A stretch of 36,470 bases of DNA, from positions 1 through 36,470 of the forward strand of contig JAGLBD010000008.1 of the NCBI GenBank assembly GCA_018260425.1. The letters run 5' to 3'. The notes under the pieces are model-generated. The model was not told where the DNA came from and did no database searches. It saw nothing but the letters and a program-made list of their open reading frames with translations. Of this stretch, positions 25,630 through 34,000 are shown in pieces (position 1 is the first letter of the stretch; each line of letters opens with the position of its first letter). The position numbers and the translations under genes were made by a program. The DNA is from Pseudogulbenkiania sp. (lineage in GTDB: Bacteria; Pseudomonadota; Gammaproteobacteria; Burkholderiales; Chromobacteriaceae).

Positions 25630-26576
25630 CAACGGCCCGCCTTGCTGCGCCACTCGGAGCGTTGCGCATTGAGCTCGTCGGCTCCCAGCCATTGCGGCGC
25701 GATGCTTTGCAGCGAGGCGGGGGCAAACCCCAGCGCCTCGACCGGAAAACCTTCCGGACTGACATTGTCGACTGCCAGCGAGCGGACATTGTCGCGGCTC
25801 ATCAAGGGTTTGCCGGGGAGACATTCCATCAGGGCGGCCTGTACCATGGCCAGCGGGGTCGGCAGGGGAATGATCAGACGACGCTGGCCGGTCAGGCGGC
25901 CGATGTAATCGACCAGCTCCAGCAAGGTCACGGTGTCCGGACCGGTCAGGTCATAGGTTTTGCCATGAAATTCGCGCGTGTCCAGCACCGTGTCCACCGC
26001 ACGGGCGACATCGCCGACCCACACCGGCTGGAAGCGGGTATGGCTGCCCGCCAGTGGCAGTACCGGCAGCATCTTGAGCAGCGAAGCGAACAGATTCAAA
26101 AAACTATCGCCGGGGCCGAATACCACCGAAGGGCGCAGGATGGTCCAGTCAAGCTGGCTGTCGCGCACCCGGGCTTCGCCACGGGCCTTGCTGCGCTGAT
26201 AGAGACTGGGGGCGTTGTCGGCCGCGCCGAGGGCACTGATGTGCACCAGACGTTTGACGCCCTGCTGGTGACAGGCGTCGATAATGCGCCCGACCAGCCG
26301 GTCGTGGGCCTGCTCGAAGGCGCTGGCCGAACCGTGCAGGATGCCGACCATGCTGATCACGGCATCATGGCCCTGTACCAGTTGCGCCAGAGCGTCGTCG
26401 CGATGAATGTCGGTCGTCACAAAGCGGACCGTCGGCAGCACCAGCAAGTGTTCTTTGCAGCGTTCCGGCTGGCGGGTTGCCACTGTGACCTGCAGTCCAC
26501 GGGCGGCCAGTCGCTCGGCGATCCAGCCGCCAATAAAACCACTGCCGCCGATCAGGCATACCTGTTTCATTGTCAT
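25629..26576 (-). CDS. NAD(P)-binding protein of the complex I NDUFA9-like family
   Basis: A 315-residue Rossmann-fold atypical short-chain dehydrogenase/reductase, most similar in style to the NDUFA9/39-kDa complex I subunit-like proteins of bacteria. The dinucleotide loop is [17 protein letters not shown] at residues about 6-22. Other landmarks are [19 protein letters not shown], and [20 protein letters not shown], and no catalytic YxxxK is obvious in the standard place ([11 protein letters not shown] is the likely remnant). The start is at 26576, with AAGGAG six bases upstream. Stop and cca start share one base, so coupling is likely. It follows the lytic transglycosylase after 16 bases. 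Confidence 0.84.
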   Translation of the reverse strand: MTMKQVCLIGGSGFIGGWIAERLAARGLQVTVATRQPERCKEHLLVLPTVRFVTTDIHRDDALAQLVQGHDAVISMVGILHGSASAFEQAHDRLVGRIIDACHQQGVKRLVHISALGAADNAPSLYQRSKARGEARVRDSQLDWTILRPSVVFGPGDSFLNLFASLLKMLPVLPLAGSHTRFQPVWVGDVARAVDTVLDTREFHGKTYDLTGPDTVTLLELVDYIGRLTGQRRLIIPLPTPLAMVQAALMECLPGKPLMSRDNVRSLAVDNVSPEGFPVEALGFAPASLQSIAPQWLGADELNAQRSEWRSKAGR

Positions 26577-26592
26577 GATGGGCTCCTTGTGA

Positions 26593-28470
26593 TTAACGCG
26601 CCGGGATGGTGCCGAGACGTTGTTTTAGCGACATCTTTTCATGTCCCATTCCAGTGGAGTACCAAGAGGCATTGGCCATCACCTTCTGGACATAGTCGCG
26701 GGTTTCGGTAAAGGGGATGGTTTCGGCATACACCGCCCCTTCCAGCGGACGAACATCCTGCCAGTTGCGGGCACGCGACGGGCCGGCATTGTAGGCGGCG
26801 GTGGCCATGACGGTGCTGCCCGACAAACTATCCATCACATACTTCATATACCAGGTGCCGATCTGGATGTTGGTCTCGATATCGTTGATGGCGATTTTAT
26901 CGGAGAGACCCATCTTGCGGGCGGCCCAGCGTGCCGTTGCCGGCATGAGCTGCATCAGGCCGCTGGCCCCCACGCCGGAGCGGGCCACAATGATGAAACG
27001 ACTTTCCTGACGGATCAGGCCGTAGATCCAGGCATCATCGATCCCGAGTTGCCGGGAGAAACGTTGCGTGATGTCACGGTAAGGCGTCAGATAGCGCAGC
27101 GAGTAATCGTGTTCCTTGCGGGTGCGTTCGGCGCTGTAGATGGCCATGTCGAAGAAGCCCACCTTGCGCGCCATGTCGGCGGCGGCGAGCAACTCCATGT
27201 CGGTGCGGTTGCGCATGCCGAAACGCCATTCGTTCTGGGCGTCGGAGCGGAAGTCGCTGCGATTCTGGTCTTGTGCCAGGGCAAACAAGGCCAGGGCGCG
27301 GCGTACCGACGGGTCTTTGGCCATGCGGGCCGTGTCTTGCTCGCCCGGGCGCACCGTATCACCGGTTTCAGACACCGAGTTGCCCAGTTCGTCCAGTGCC
27401 AGCAAGCCATAGTAGTTATGGCCGTTGCTGACGGTGGCGAACAAGGCATTGGCGTCATTGAGCTTGCCTTGCCGTTTGAGGGAACGGCCCAGCCAGTACT
27501 GCCAGGCAGGACGCGCAGCGATTTCCGGCGGCATGGCGCGAATCACCTCCTGCAAGCTGTCTTGCTTGTCCTGACGCAGTTCCACCCGGGCCCACCATTC
27601 CCACTGGTCACGGGTCAGCTGAGCCCGGTCGGCGCGCTGGAACCACTCGCTGGCTTGCGCGGTATTGAGTTTGCGGGCAGTGAACAGCGCCAGTTGCCCC
27701 CAGGCAAAACCGCTTTGCTGGCGTGTCAGCCGGTCGCCGTAGTCCTGCAGCAAGCGAGCCGCACCCTGCGGGTCATCCTTGCCCTTGAGGACAATGCCCC
27801 AGGTCAACGCTTCCTGACCCGCCGCGGTTTGCGGACTGGCTTTGAGCGGGCTGGTGAGCAAGCTGCCTTCCAGCGGCAGGCCGATCTGGCTGGCGAGGTT
27901 GCGCGCCTGGGTGGTGAAATTGCCGGCCAGCAACAAGCGCATGCGGCGCAGCATCCAGTCATTGCCAATCAGTTTTTTCTCATAGGCCTTGCTGATCAGC
28001 CGGTTGCAGCCATCGCCCAGTGGCCGGCTTTCCAGAAAACGGTCCAGTCCGGCGGGTTGCGTGCCTTGCTGCATGGCATACAGATCACCATAGCACTGGG
28101 TTTCCTCGTCGCGACCTTCTTCGGCCAGTTTTTTCCATTCGGTGGCGAAACGGGCCCAGTCTTCGCGTTTGCCGAGTTGTTTGAGCCATTCGCGGCGGAT
28201 GCGCTCGGCCATCACTCCTTCGCGGGCGACACTCAGAAACCGGGTGATTTGCGTTTCGTCCTGAACCTCCAGAGCTTTCTGGGTCAGCCAGTAGGCCGGG
28301 TAGAGTGCCAGTGGATTATTGGATTGTGCGGCATTGGCATAGTTTTCCAGGCGGGCGATGTCATTGGTGCGGGCCGCATCGCGTGCCGCCATCAGGTCGG
28401 AATCGAAACCCGCCTGTGAGACAGCGGGCAGCGCCAGAGCCAGCGCGAGACAAAGCGACGATACTTTCAT
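26593..28470 (-). CDS. Soluble lytic murein transglycosylase
   Basis: A 625-residue periplasmic Slt70-like enzyme that cleaves the MurNAc-GlcNAc bond to 1,6-anhydro products. The signal peptide is MKVSSLCLALALALPAVSQA. The long helical U/L superhelix covers residues about 22-460 and the C-terminal lysozyme-like domain has the catalytic glutamate Glu489 in YGLIRQESRF, followed by GASGLMQLMPATARW and TAAYNAGPSRARNW. The length is close to E. coli Slt (645). It follows the VOC gene after three bases and precedes the NDUFA9-like gene, so a multi-gene transcript is likely. Confidence 0.95.
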   Translation of the reverse strand: MKVSSLCLALALALPAVSQAGFDSDLMAARDAARTNDIARLENYANAAQSNNPLALYPAYWLTQKALEVQDETQITRFLSVAREGVMAERIRREWLKQLGKREDWARFATEWKKLAEEGRDEETQCYGDLYAMQQGTQPAGLDRFLESRPLGDGCNRLISKAYEKKLIGNDWMLRRMRLLLAGNFTTQARNLASQIGLPLEGSLLTSPLKASPQTAAGQEALTWGIVLKGKDDPQGAARLLQDYGDRLTRQQSGFAWGQLALFTARKLNTAQASEWFQRADRAQLTRDQWEWWARVELRQDKQDSLQEVIRAMPPEIAARPAWQYWLGRSLKRQGKLNDANALFATVSNGHNYYGLLALDELGNSVSETGDTVRPGEQDTARMAKDPSVRRALALFALAQDQNRSDFRSDAQNEWRFGMRNRTDMELLAAADMARKVGFFDMAIYSAERTRKEHDYSLRYLTPYRDITQRFSRQLGIDDAWIYGLIRQESRFIIVARSGVGASGLMQLMPATARWAARKMGLSDKIAINDIETNIQIGTWYMKYVMDSLSGSTVMATAAYNAGPSRARNWQDVRPLEGAVYAETIPFTETRDYVQKVMANASWYSTGMGHEKMSLKQRLGTIPAR

Positions 28471-28473
28471 GGT

Positions 28474-28857
28474 TCAGCCTTCGTAGAATTCGATAGGGAG
28501 CGTATCCGGATCGCTGCAAAAGAAGAAACGGCGTCCGGTCAGAGAGTCCAGGCGGATGGCTTCGCAAACTACCTGCCGTTCAAGCAGACGGGTACGGGTT
28601 GCGTCGAGATCCGGGGTGGCAAATGCCACATGCCGCAAGCCCTGCGCTTCGGGGTAGTCCGGGCGGGGCGGGGCATCGGGAAACGTAAACAGTTCGATCT
28701 GGCTGCCGTCCGGTAGCGCAAGATCGGTTTTCCAGGAACGGCGCTCGGCACGCCAGGTCTCGGCGATCAGGGTCAAGCCGAGAATGTTCTGGTAAAAGTG
28801 TTTGGCGCGTGCCATATCCGAAACGATGATGGCGACATGATGAATGCCTGTGAGCAA
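28474..28857 (-). CDS. VOC (glyoxalase/bleomycin-resistance) family protein, TTG start
   Basis: A 127-residue vicinal-oxygen-chelate protein with two beta-alpha-beta-beta-beta modules, of the YaeR/GloA2-like branch. Metal ligands can be seen as His in GIHHVAIIVSD (module 1), Glu in IELFTFPD, His in LRHVAFATPD (module 2) and Glu in LPIEFYEG. The start must be TTG at 28857, with AAGGA seven bases upstream. It is the first gene of the minus-strand series and ends three bases before the slt start. Substrate unknown, though family members act on small reactive carbonyls or epoxides. Confidence 0.85.
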   Translation of the reverse strand: MLTGIHHVAIIVSDMARAKHFYQNILGLTLIAETWRAERRSWKTDLALPDGSQIELFTFPDAPPRPDYPEAQGLRHVAFATPDLDATRTRLLERQVVCEAIRLDSLTGRRFFFCSDPDTLPIEFYEG

Positions 28858-28947
28858 GCCGCAATCCTTGAAGTGTTGGTGTCCGCACGGTTGCGGTGTC
28901 AGACCTTAGTGTAAACGACAGGCGGTTTTCAGGGTATGGGTCATTGT

Positions 28948-29071
28948 TATGATCCGGCAAATTGCCGTGCCGGGCTCGTCGCAGTTCGCCCGGCTGATGG
29001 TTTGCATTCACTGCCCTAATGGTCTATCCATTTAGAATGAAAATGCCAATTAATCCTGTGACCGCGTCACA
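28948..29071 (+). promoter_or_regulatory. Promoter and palindromes upstream of the sensor kinase
   Basis: TGTTATGAT (-10 hexamer 28948-28953) is an extended -10-like element. It is followed by CGGCAA-A-TTGCCG (28955-28967), and, just before the ribosome site, TGTGAC-CGC-GTCACA (29057-29071), a perfect 15-base palindrome that looks like a Crp/Fnr half-site pair with five rather than six bases between TGTGA and TCACA. No protein can be named from this alone. Confidence 0.45.
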
Positions 29072-29091
29072 TTTCAGATAGGGAAGGGATC

Positions 29092-31188
29092 GTGTCCCGT
29101 CTCCGCCGCGCCGGCCTGTCCTGTATACCCCTTCGCCTTGACGTGATCGTGGTGGTGCTGCTTGTGCCCTTGGTCGTCATGTTCATCGCGCAACGGCAAA
29201 TTGCCCAGAATGCCGAGCAGACTACGCTAGCCGCCTTCTACCATGAAGCCAATGCCAGCCTTACGGTTTACCAGCATACCTTGCGTTTGTTGCATGAAAG
29301 TCTCGATGATCTGGGTGACCTCTACCAGTTGGGTTTGCAGGATGACGAGCGCCGCAAAGAGGTGATTGGCCAGATCAGTGATATTGGCGGGGTGAGGGAA
29401 ATACGCTGGGTCGCGTCAACCCGTATTGAAGAACAGTTCAGTACGCCGCTGTATCTCCGCAAAGGGATGCGGGCCAGGTCGCTTGAGCTGCATGCCCGCG
29501 CCAATCTGCAAGATGCCATCGATCAACACTATGACGGATTGCGACTGTTTTTTGTGCCTGGCTGGACCATTGTCGCCGATGATATGCCACGGGATGACTG
29601 GATGATCTTGCCGGTCAAGGCCCGCGATGGAACCCGGGGCATGTTGATGGCCCGTATCGACTTCGTCGCCACCATCAAACCGCTGATCCCTGACCCGAAT
29701 GTCGCCTTTGTCGTGGAGGATGTCACGGTTGCCGATGCGCCGGTCAAACTGTACGAGAGTCGCAATGACGGCCTCGCCAGACATGCGCGCTCAACAGTCT
29801 GGGAAGACGGTGGCCGCATGATGCGCGCCACCATTATGCCGACTGCGCAAAGTCTCGACGCCAATCGACCCTACTTGCAGTGGGTGATGGTGCTGTCCGG
29901 TATGTCGTTTGCCTGTTTGATGGGCGGGTTTCTGTTTGTGCTGGCACGGCGCACCATGGCGTCTCAGCGTGAAGCGCTGGCCAGTGCGCTGGCTTACCGG
30001 GAAAGCGAAGCCCGCTTCCGGGCGTTTGCCAGTGCCGGGTCGGACTGGTTCTGGGAGGTCGACCGGGACGGCAACCTGTCGTATTGCTCGGAGCATATCC
30101 ATTCCATTCTTGGCATCTCTCGCGAGGAACTGATCGGTCGGCCCTGGCAAACGCTGCGCAGTTTTCTGGTGGACCCGGAGCGTAGCGCCGGTCTCGACCG
30201 CTTGTTCAAGCGTCAGGAGCCGTTTCGGAATTATGGCTTTCCCTGCCTGACGGCGTCGGGGGGCTGGCGCTACCTGGAAGTCAGTGGCGCTCCGGTGTTC
30301 GACGAGATGGGCAAGCTGGTGGTGTTTCGCGGAGTGGGAACCGATGTCACCGAACGCAAGATGGTCGAGGAAGAGCTGTTTCGCCATCGCGAGCATCTGC
30401 AAGAGTTGATCGAGAAACGCACCCGGGATTTGCGGGTGGCGAAAGAGAGTGCCGAGCGCGCCAACCGGTCAAAGTCGGAGTTCCTCGCCAATATGTCCCA
30501 TGAGTTGCGTACGCCGATGCATGGCATTCTGAGTTTTGCCGAAATGGGCATGATCAAGTCGGTCGCGGCCGATCGCGACAAGCTGAAGCGCTATTTCGAT
30601 AATATCCATGTCAGCGGTTCCCGCTTGCTGCACTTGCTCAACGACTTGCTGGACCTGTCCAAGCTGGAGTCGGGCAAGATGAAGTTCGATATGGGGCAGT
30701 TCAATCTGTTGGCAGTGGTCCGCTCCTGCATTCAGGCCGAGGAAATGCATTTCGAGGCACGGGGAGTGCGTTGCCGGCTGGATGCGGTGGATGAGGTGGT
30801 TACGGCGACTTTTGATCCGGCGAGGATGGCTCAGGTGGTCACCAATTTACTGTCCAACGCCATCAAGTTTTCTCCCGAAGGCGGGCAGGTGCGGGTCGAG
30901 GTCGTGACTCGCGATGATGTTATCTGCATGGCGGTGGAGGATGAAGGGGTGGGCATCCCGGAAGATGAGCTGGAGGCGGTGTTCGACAAGTTTGTCCAGA
31001 GTAGCAAGACCCATAGTGGTGCAGGTGGTACGGGTCTGGGTCTGTCGATCTGTCGGGAAATCGTTGAAGGGCATCGGGGTAAAATCCGAGCCATGAATAG
31101 TGCAGAGGGCGGGGCCAGACTGGAAGTGGTCCTTCCGCTGAATCCCGCCCCCGTGTCAGGGGAAGAAGCGTCCCGGGTGACTCACTGA
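29092..31188 (+). CDS. Membrane PAS sensor histidine kinase (GTG start)
   Basis: A 698-residue sensor kinase of two-component systems. There are two membrane helices (residues about 17-34 and 264-285) enclosing a periplasmic sensing domain of about 230 residues, unlike any I can name. In the cytoplasm are a PAS domain (about 305-425), a coiled-coil linker (LFRHREHLQELIEKRTRDL), HisKA with the phosphorylated His470 in MSHELRTPMHG, and HATPase_c with N-box NLLSNAIKFS, DEGVGIPE, and the GTGLGLSICREIVEGHRG G2 box. It has no receiver domain and no response regulator is adjacent, so its partner is elsewhere. GTG with GGGAAGGG upstream. The end overlaps the convergent MFS gene by seven bases. Confidence 0.92.
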   Translation: MSRLRRAGLSCIPLRLDVIVVVLLVPLVVMFIAQRQIAQNAEQTTLAAFYHEANASLTVYQHTLRLLHESLDDLGDLYQLGLQDDERRKEVIGQISDIGGVREIRWVASTRIEEQFSTPLYLRKGMRARSLELHARANLQDAIDQHYDGLRLFFVPGWTIVADDMPRDDWMILPVKARDGTRGMLMARIDFVATIKPLIPDPNVAFVVEDVTVADAPVKLYESRNDGLARHARSTVWEDGGRMMRATIMPTAQSLDANRPYLQWVMVLSGMSFACLMGGFLFVLARRTMASQREALASALAYRESEARFRAFASAGSDWFWEVDRDGNLSYCSEHIHSILGISREELIGRPWQTLRSFLVDPERSAGLDRLFKRQEPFRNYGFPCLTASGGWRYLEVSGAPVFDEMGKLVVFRGVGTDVTERKMVEEELFRHREHLQELIEKRTRDLRVAKESAERANRSKSEFLANMSHELRTPMHGILSFAEMGMIKSVAADRDKLKRYFDNIHVSGSRLLHLLNDLLDLSKLESGKMKFDMGQFNLLAVVRSCIQAEEMHFEARGVRCRLDAVDEVVTATFDPARMAQVVTNLLSNAIKFSPEGGQVRVEVVTRDDVICMAVEDEGVGIPEDELEAVFDKFVQSSKTHSGAGGTGLGLSICREIVEGHRGKIRAMNSAEGGARLEVVLPLNPAPVSGEEASRVTH

Positions 31189-32486
31189 CGGGAACGCCGC
31201 CAGCCCGTTGCCACCGTTCTGAGGCGGGCGGAGCGGGTCCACAGGTGCAGTGTCGCCAGCACATTGGCCGCAGACACCAGCAGGAAGAGTGTCGCCACCG
31301 AGTGGAAGGCCGACAGGACGGCCGTGGTCAGTACGGTGGCCAATACCATGTATAGCCCGTTGACGATGTTGTTGGCGGCCACGGCCCGGGAACGGAACGA
31401 TGCCGGGCTCGCGGTCTGCAGCCAGGTATAAAGCGGGACGGTAAAGAACCCCCCGAAGAATCCCAGTAGTGCCACATCGGCCATAACGCGCCAGAACATC
31501 GGCCGGCTCAGCATCTCGGTCAGTGGGATCAAGGGGCCGTGGTGGGCGGTCATGCCTGCCAGGGCAAGATCCAGACCCGACAGACTCATGCCCAGACTAC
31601 CGGCCAGAATCAGCCCAAGGCGCAACTGCCCGTGCGACAGCCTCGCGCAAATCATCGATCCCACCCCGATCCCCAGCGAAAACAGTGTCAGCAACACCGT
31701 GAACACTTCCACTTCACCGCCCAGCTGCTCGGCGGTGAAGGTGGTGAGCTGGGTGGTGTAGATCACTCCCATCAGCCAGAACCAGGAAATCCCCTGAATC
31801 GCCGAACGGACTTCATCGAGAGACCAGGCGTGGCGTATCAGCTCCAGTGTGTCGCGCGGGACGTTCCACGATAGCGACAGATCGGGTGCCGTCGGGGTGA
31901 CCGAGGGCATCTTGCGGCTGAACAGCCAGCCGCATACAGCGGTCAGAATCAGCATGGTCTGCGTCACCCCTGCTGAACCCACGCTCATCAGGCTGCCACC
32001 GATCTGTCCGAACAAAATGGCCAGAAAGGTGCCCATTTCGATCAAGCCATTGCCTTCCACCAACTCGTCTTCGCCCAGATATTGCGGCAACACCGAATAT
32101 TTCAGTGGTCCGAAAAAGGCGGAGTGCGTGCCCATCAGAAACAGGGCGAACAGCAAGACGGCCACGAGGTGGTAGATAAAGCCAATGCCGGCAATCAGCA
32201 TGATGACAATTTCGGCCAGTTTCACGCCACGGGCAATGCGGGCCTTGTCGATGCTCTCCGACAAGCGGCCTGCCGTTGCTGAAAACAGAAAGAACGGCAG
32301 CACGAACACGCCGGACGCCAGCATGACCAGTTCCCCCGGTGGAATGCCTGCCAGAGTGAGCCCCTGATAGGTGATCATCACCGTAATGGCGGTTTTGAGG
32401 AGGTTGTCGTTGAATGCCCCCAGAAACTGGGTACCGAACAGCGGCAGGAAGCGGCGTGTGGCAAAGAAGGAGAAGGCAGTTCGCAC
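31182..32486 (-). CDS. MFS transporter, LplT-like (GTG start)
   Basis: A 434-residue major facilitator with about 12 membrane helices. It resembles the lysophospholipid flippase LplT: the opening FLPLFGTQFLGAFNDNLLKTAITVMITY (helix 1 with the FNDN motif) and GPLKYSVLPQYLGEDELVEGNGLIE after helix 4 are characteristic of the LplT/Aas group. In related bacteria this domain is often next to or fused with acyltransferase/acyl-ACP synthetase partners; none is here. The start is GTG at 32486 with only AGGG ten bases upstream, so the start is less sure than the identity. Convergent with the sensor kinase. Confidence 0.87.
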   Translation of the reverse strand: MRTAFSFFATRRFLPLFGTQFLGAFNDNLLKTAITVMITYQGLTLAGIPPGELVMLASGVFVLPFFLFSATAGRLSESIDKARIARGVKLAEIVIMLIAGIGFIYHLVAVLLFALFLMGTHSAFFGPLKYSVLPQYLGEDELVEGNGLIEMGTFLAILFGQIGGSLMSVGSAGVTQTMLILTAVCGWLFSRKMPSVTPTAPDLSLSWNVPRDTLELIRHAWSLDEVRSAIQGISWFWLMGVIYTTQLTTFTAEQLGGEVEVFTVLLTLFSLGIGVGSMICARLSHGQLRLGLILAGSLGMSLSGLDLALAGMTAHHGPLIPLTEMLSRPMFWRVMADVALLGFFGGFFTVPLYTWLQTASPASFRSRAVAANNIVNGLYMVLATVLTTAVLSAFHSVATLFLLVSAANVLATLHLWTRSARLRTVATGWRRSRQ

Positions 32487-32505
32487 GTTGGGGGTGCCCT
32501 GAATG

Positions 32506-32541
32506 AAAAAAGCGGAAACGGCATGGTAGCCGATTCCCGCT
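32506..32541 (-). terminator. Terminator after the nucleoside transporter gene
   Basis: On the minus strand a long stem (AGCGGGAATCGGC at 32541-32529 with GCCGTTTCCGCT at 32522-32511, one bulge and a G-T pair, loop TACCAT) is followed by a six-base T-run (32511-32506). It lies 22 bases past the stop of the transporter and only 20 bases before the start of the next minus-strand gene. Confidence 0.85.
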
Positions 32542-32562
32542 CTAGCGTCAGCCTTGCTTGTT

Positions 32563-33858
32563 TTACAGTAATTGCTGCCACATATTGGCGACCGTCGCGG
32601 TCATTAGTCCTGCCAGAATGGCGCCGCACAGTGCGCGCAGTCCCATCCGGGCCATGACGGTTTTCTGGTTGTCGGCCAGGGAGCCGATACCGGCCACGCA
32701 GATGCCGATCGAGCCGAAGTTGGAGAAGCTGGCCAGGGCATAGGTCGCGACCATGACCGAATTGGCCGAGAGCGTGCCGGCCTGCTTCATGCGGGCCAGA
32801 TCCAGATAGGCGATGAATTCGTTGATGACGATTTTCTGGCCGATCAGGCTGCCGACCTGCAAGGACTCGGCCCAACTGATGCCCATCAGGAAGGCGGCGA
32901 CACGGAACACCTGGCCGAACAAGTATTCCAGCGTCAGGTTCTGGAAGACGCCGCCGGTCGAGGCGCTGACCATGGCATTCAAGCCGAACCAGTCACCCGG
33001 GCCCGTCTTGAGCAGGAAGTTGAGCATGGCGATCAGCGACACGATGGCAATCAGGATGGTCGCGATGGCCGCCGCCATTTTCATGCCGTCCAATGCGCCA
33101 TTGACGATGGCACTGATCAGCGTGCCGCGTGATTCGTCCTGAACCGATTCGCTGTCGCGGGTCTCGCTGGCGGGCGTTTCGGTTTCCGGGAACAGGATTT
33201 TGGCGAAAACGGCCGCAGCGGCCGCGTTCATCACGCTGGCTGTCAGCAGGAAACGGGCAAAGCGGGCTTGTTCGAGCGGATCATTGCCGCCGAGGAAGCT
33301 GACATAGGCCGCCATGACGCTGGCTGACAGCGTGCCCATGCCGGAGATCATTACCGTGGCCATTTCCGCACGGGTCAGAGAGTGGATATAGGGACGAATC
33401 AACAGCGGGGCTTCGGTCTGGCCCAGAAAGATATTGCCGGCGACCACCAGACTTTCACGACCGGTCAGGCGCATGGCGCGGCTCATGACCCAGGCCAGCA
33501 CGGCAACGACCCGTTGCAGGATGCCCAGATGGTAGAACATCGCCGACAGCGCCGAGAAGAAGATCACCACCGGCAGGACCACAAACGCAAAGACAAAGCC
33601 GAATTTGGCCGGTTTGGCCAAGTCGCCGAAGACAAAGCCGGCACCTTCGGCCGAAAAAGCCAGCATGCGGGCAAAGCCGTTGCCCATGGCGCCAAAGGCG
33701 GCATTCACGGCGGGTACATAGGTGATCAGGACATAAAGGGCGCTTTGCAGGGCAAGGCCGACAAAGACGGTGCGCCAGCGGATGGCGCTGCGGTTACTCG
33801 AAAATAGCCAGGCCATTCCAATCAAAAACAGAATACCGGCGAAAGTCTGAAAAAGCAT
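32563..33858 (-). CDS. Concentrative nucleoside transporter (NupC/CNT family)
   Basis: A 431-residue concentrative nucleoside transporter that imports nucleosides with protons or sodium. Family motifs: FLGQTEAPLLIRPYI (the GQTEAP substrate-binding loop) near the middle, NEFIAYLDLARMK, and SFSNFGSIGICVAGIGSLADNQK toward the C-terminus. About ten membrane segments are visible, with a variable charged linker (PETETPASETRDSESVQDESRG) near residue 235. The ATG has no clear Shine-Dalgarno sequence and its leader can form long stems. It is close to, and possibly controlled by, the LysR gene on the same strand upstream. Confidence 0.93.
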   Translation of the reverse strand: MLFQTFAGILFLIGMAWLFSSNRSAIRWRTVFVGLALQSALYVLITYVPAVNAAFGAMGNGFARMLAFSAEGAGFVFGDLAKPAKFGFVFAFVVLPVVIFFSALSAMFYHLGILQRVVAVLAWVMSRAMRLTGRESLVVAGNIFLGQTEAPLLIRPYIHSLTRAEMATVMISGMGTLSASVMAAYVSFLGGNDPLEQARFARFLLTASVMNAAAAAVFAKILFPETETPASETRDSESVQDESRGTLISAIVNGALDGMKMAAAIATILIAIVSLIAMLNFLLKTGPGDWFGLNAMVSASTGGVFQNLTLEYLFGQVFRVAAFLMGISWAESLQVGSLIGQKIVINEFIAYLDLARMKQAGTLSANSVMVATYALASFSNFGSIGICVAGIGSLADNQKTVMARMGLRALCGAILAGLMTATVANMWQQLL

Positions 33859-33863
33859 TATAT

Positions 33864-33940
33864 CAGCACCAAAAATCAGTAATTTTGAAAAAAGTGCAAA
33901 ATTCTACCTGAAAATCGTCCCCATCTGAAGATTGGTGCTG
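33864..33940 (-). promoter_or_regulatory. Nested stem structure just before the nucleoside transporter
   Basis: In minus-strand RNA, CAGCACCAA (33940-33932) pairs with TTGGTGCTG (33872-33864), nine pairs, only five bases before the ATG. Inside, AATTTTG (33903-33897) pairs with CAAAATT (33887-33881). The outer stem includes the only GGTG that could serve as ribosome site. This may be a riboswitch-like or protein-bound leader, or a DNA operator; the candidate -10 TAGAAT (33907-33902) would start transcription inside it, which favours the operator reading. Confidence 0.5.
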
Positions 33941-34000
33941 TTTTGTATTGATTTTATTCAAATTAATTTTCAAATTGAATATTTTAACCTTTGTGGTGAG

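Noticed and set aside
26641-28419. A 592-codon plus-strand frame opposite the lytic transglycosylase gene
   Set aside because: It mirrors a gene with clear signal peptide and catalytic motif on the other strand; the translated frame is rich in Gly, His, Ala and Gln as usual for antisense frames.
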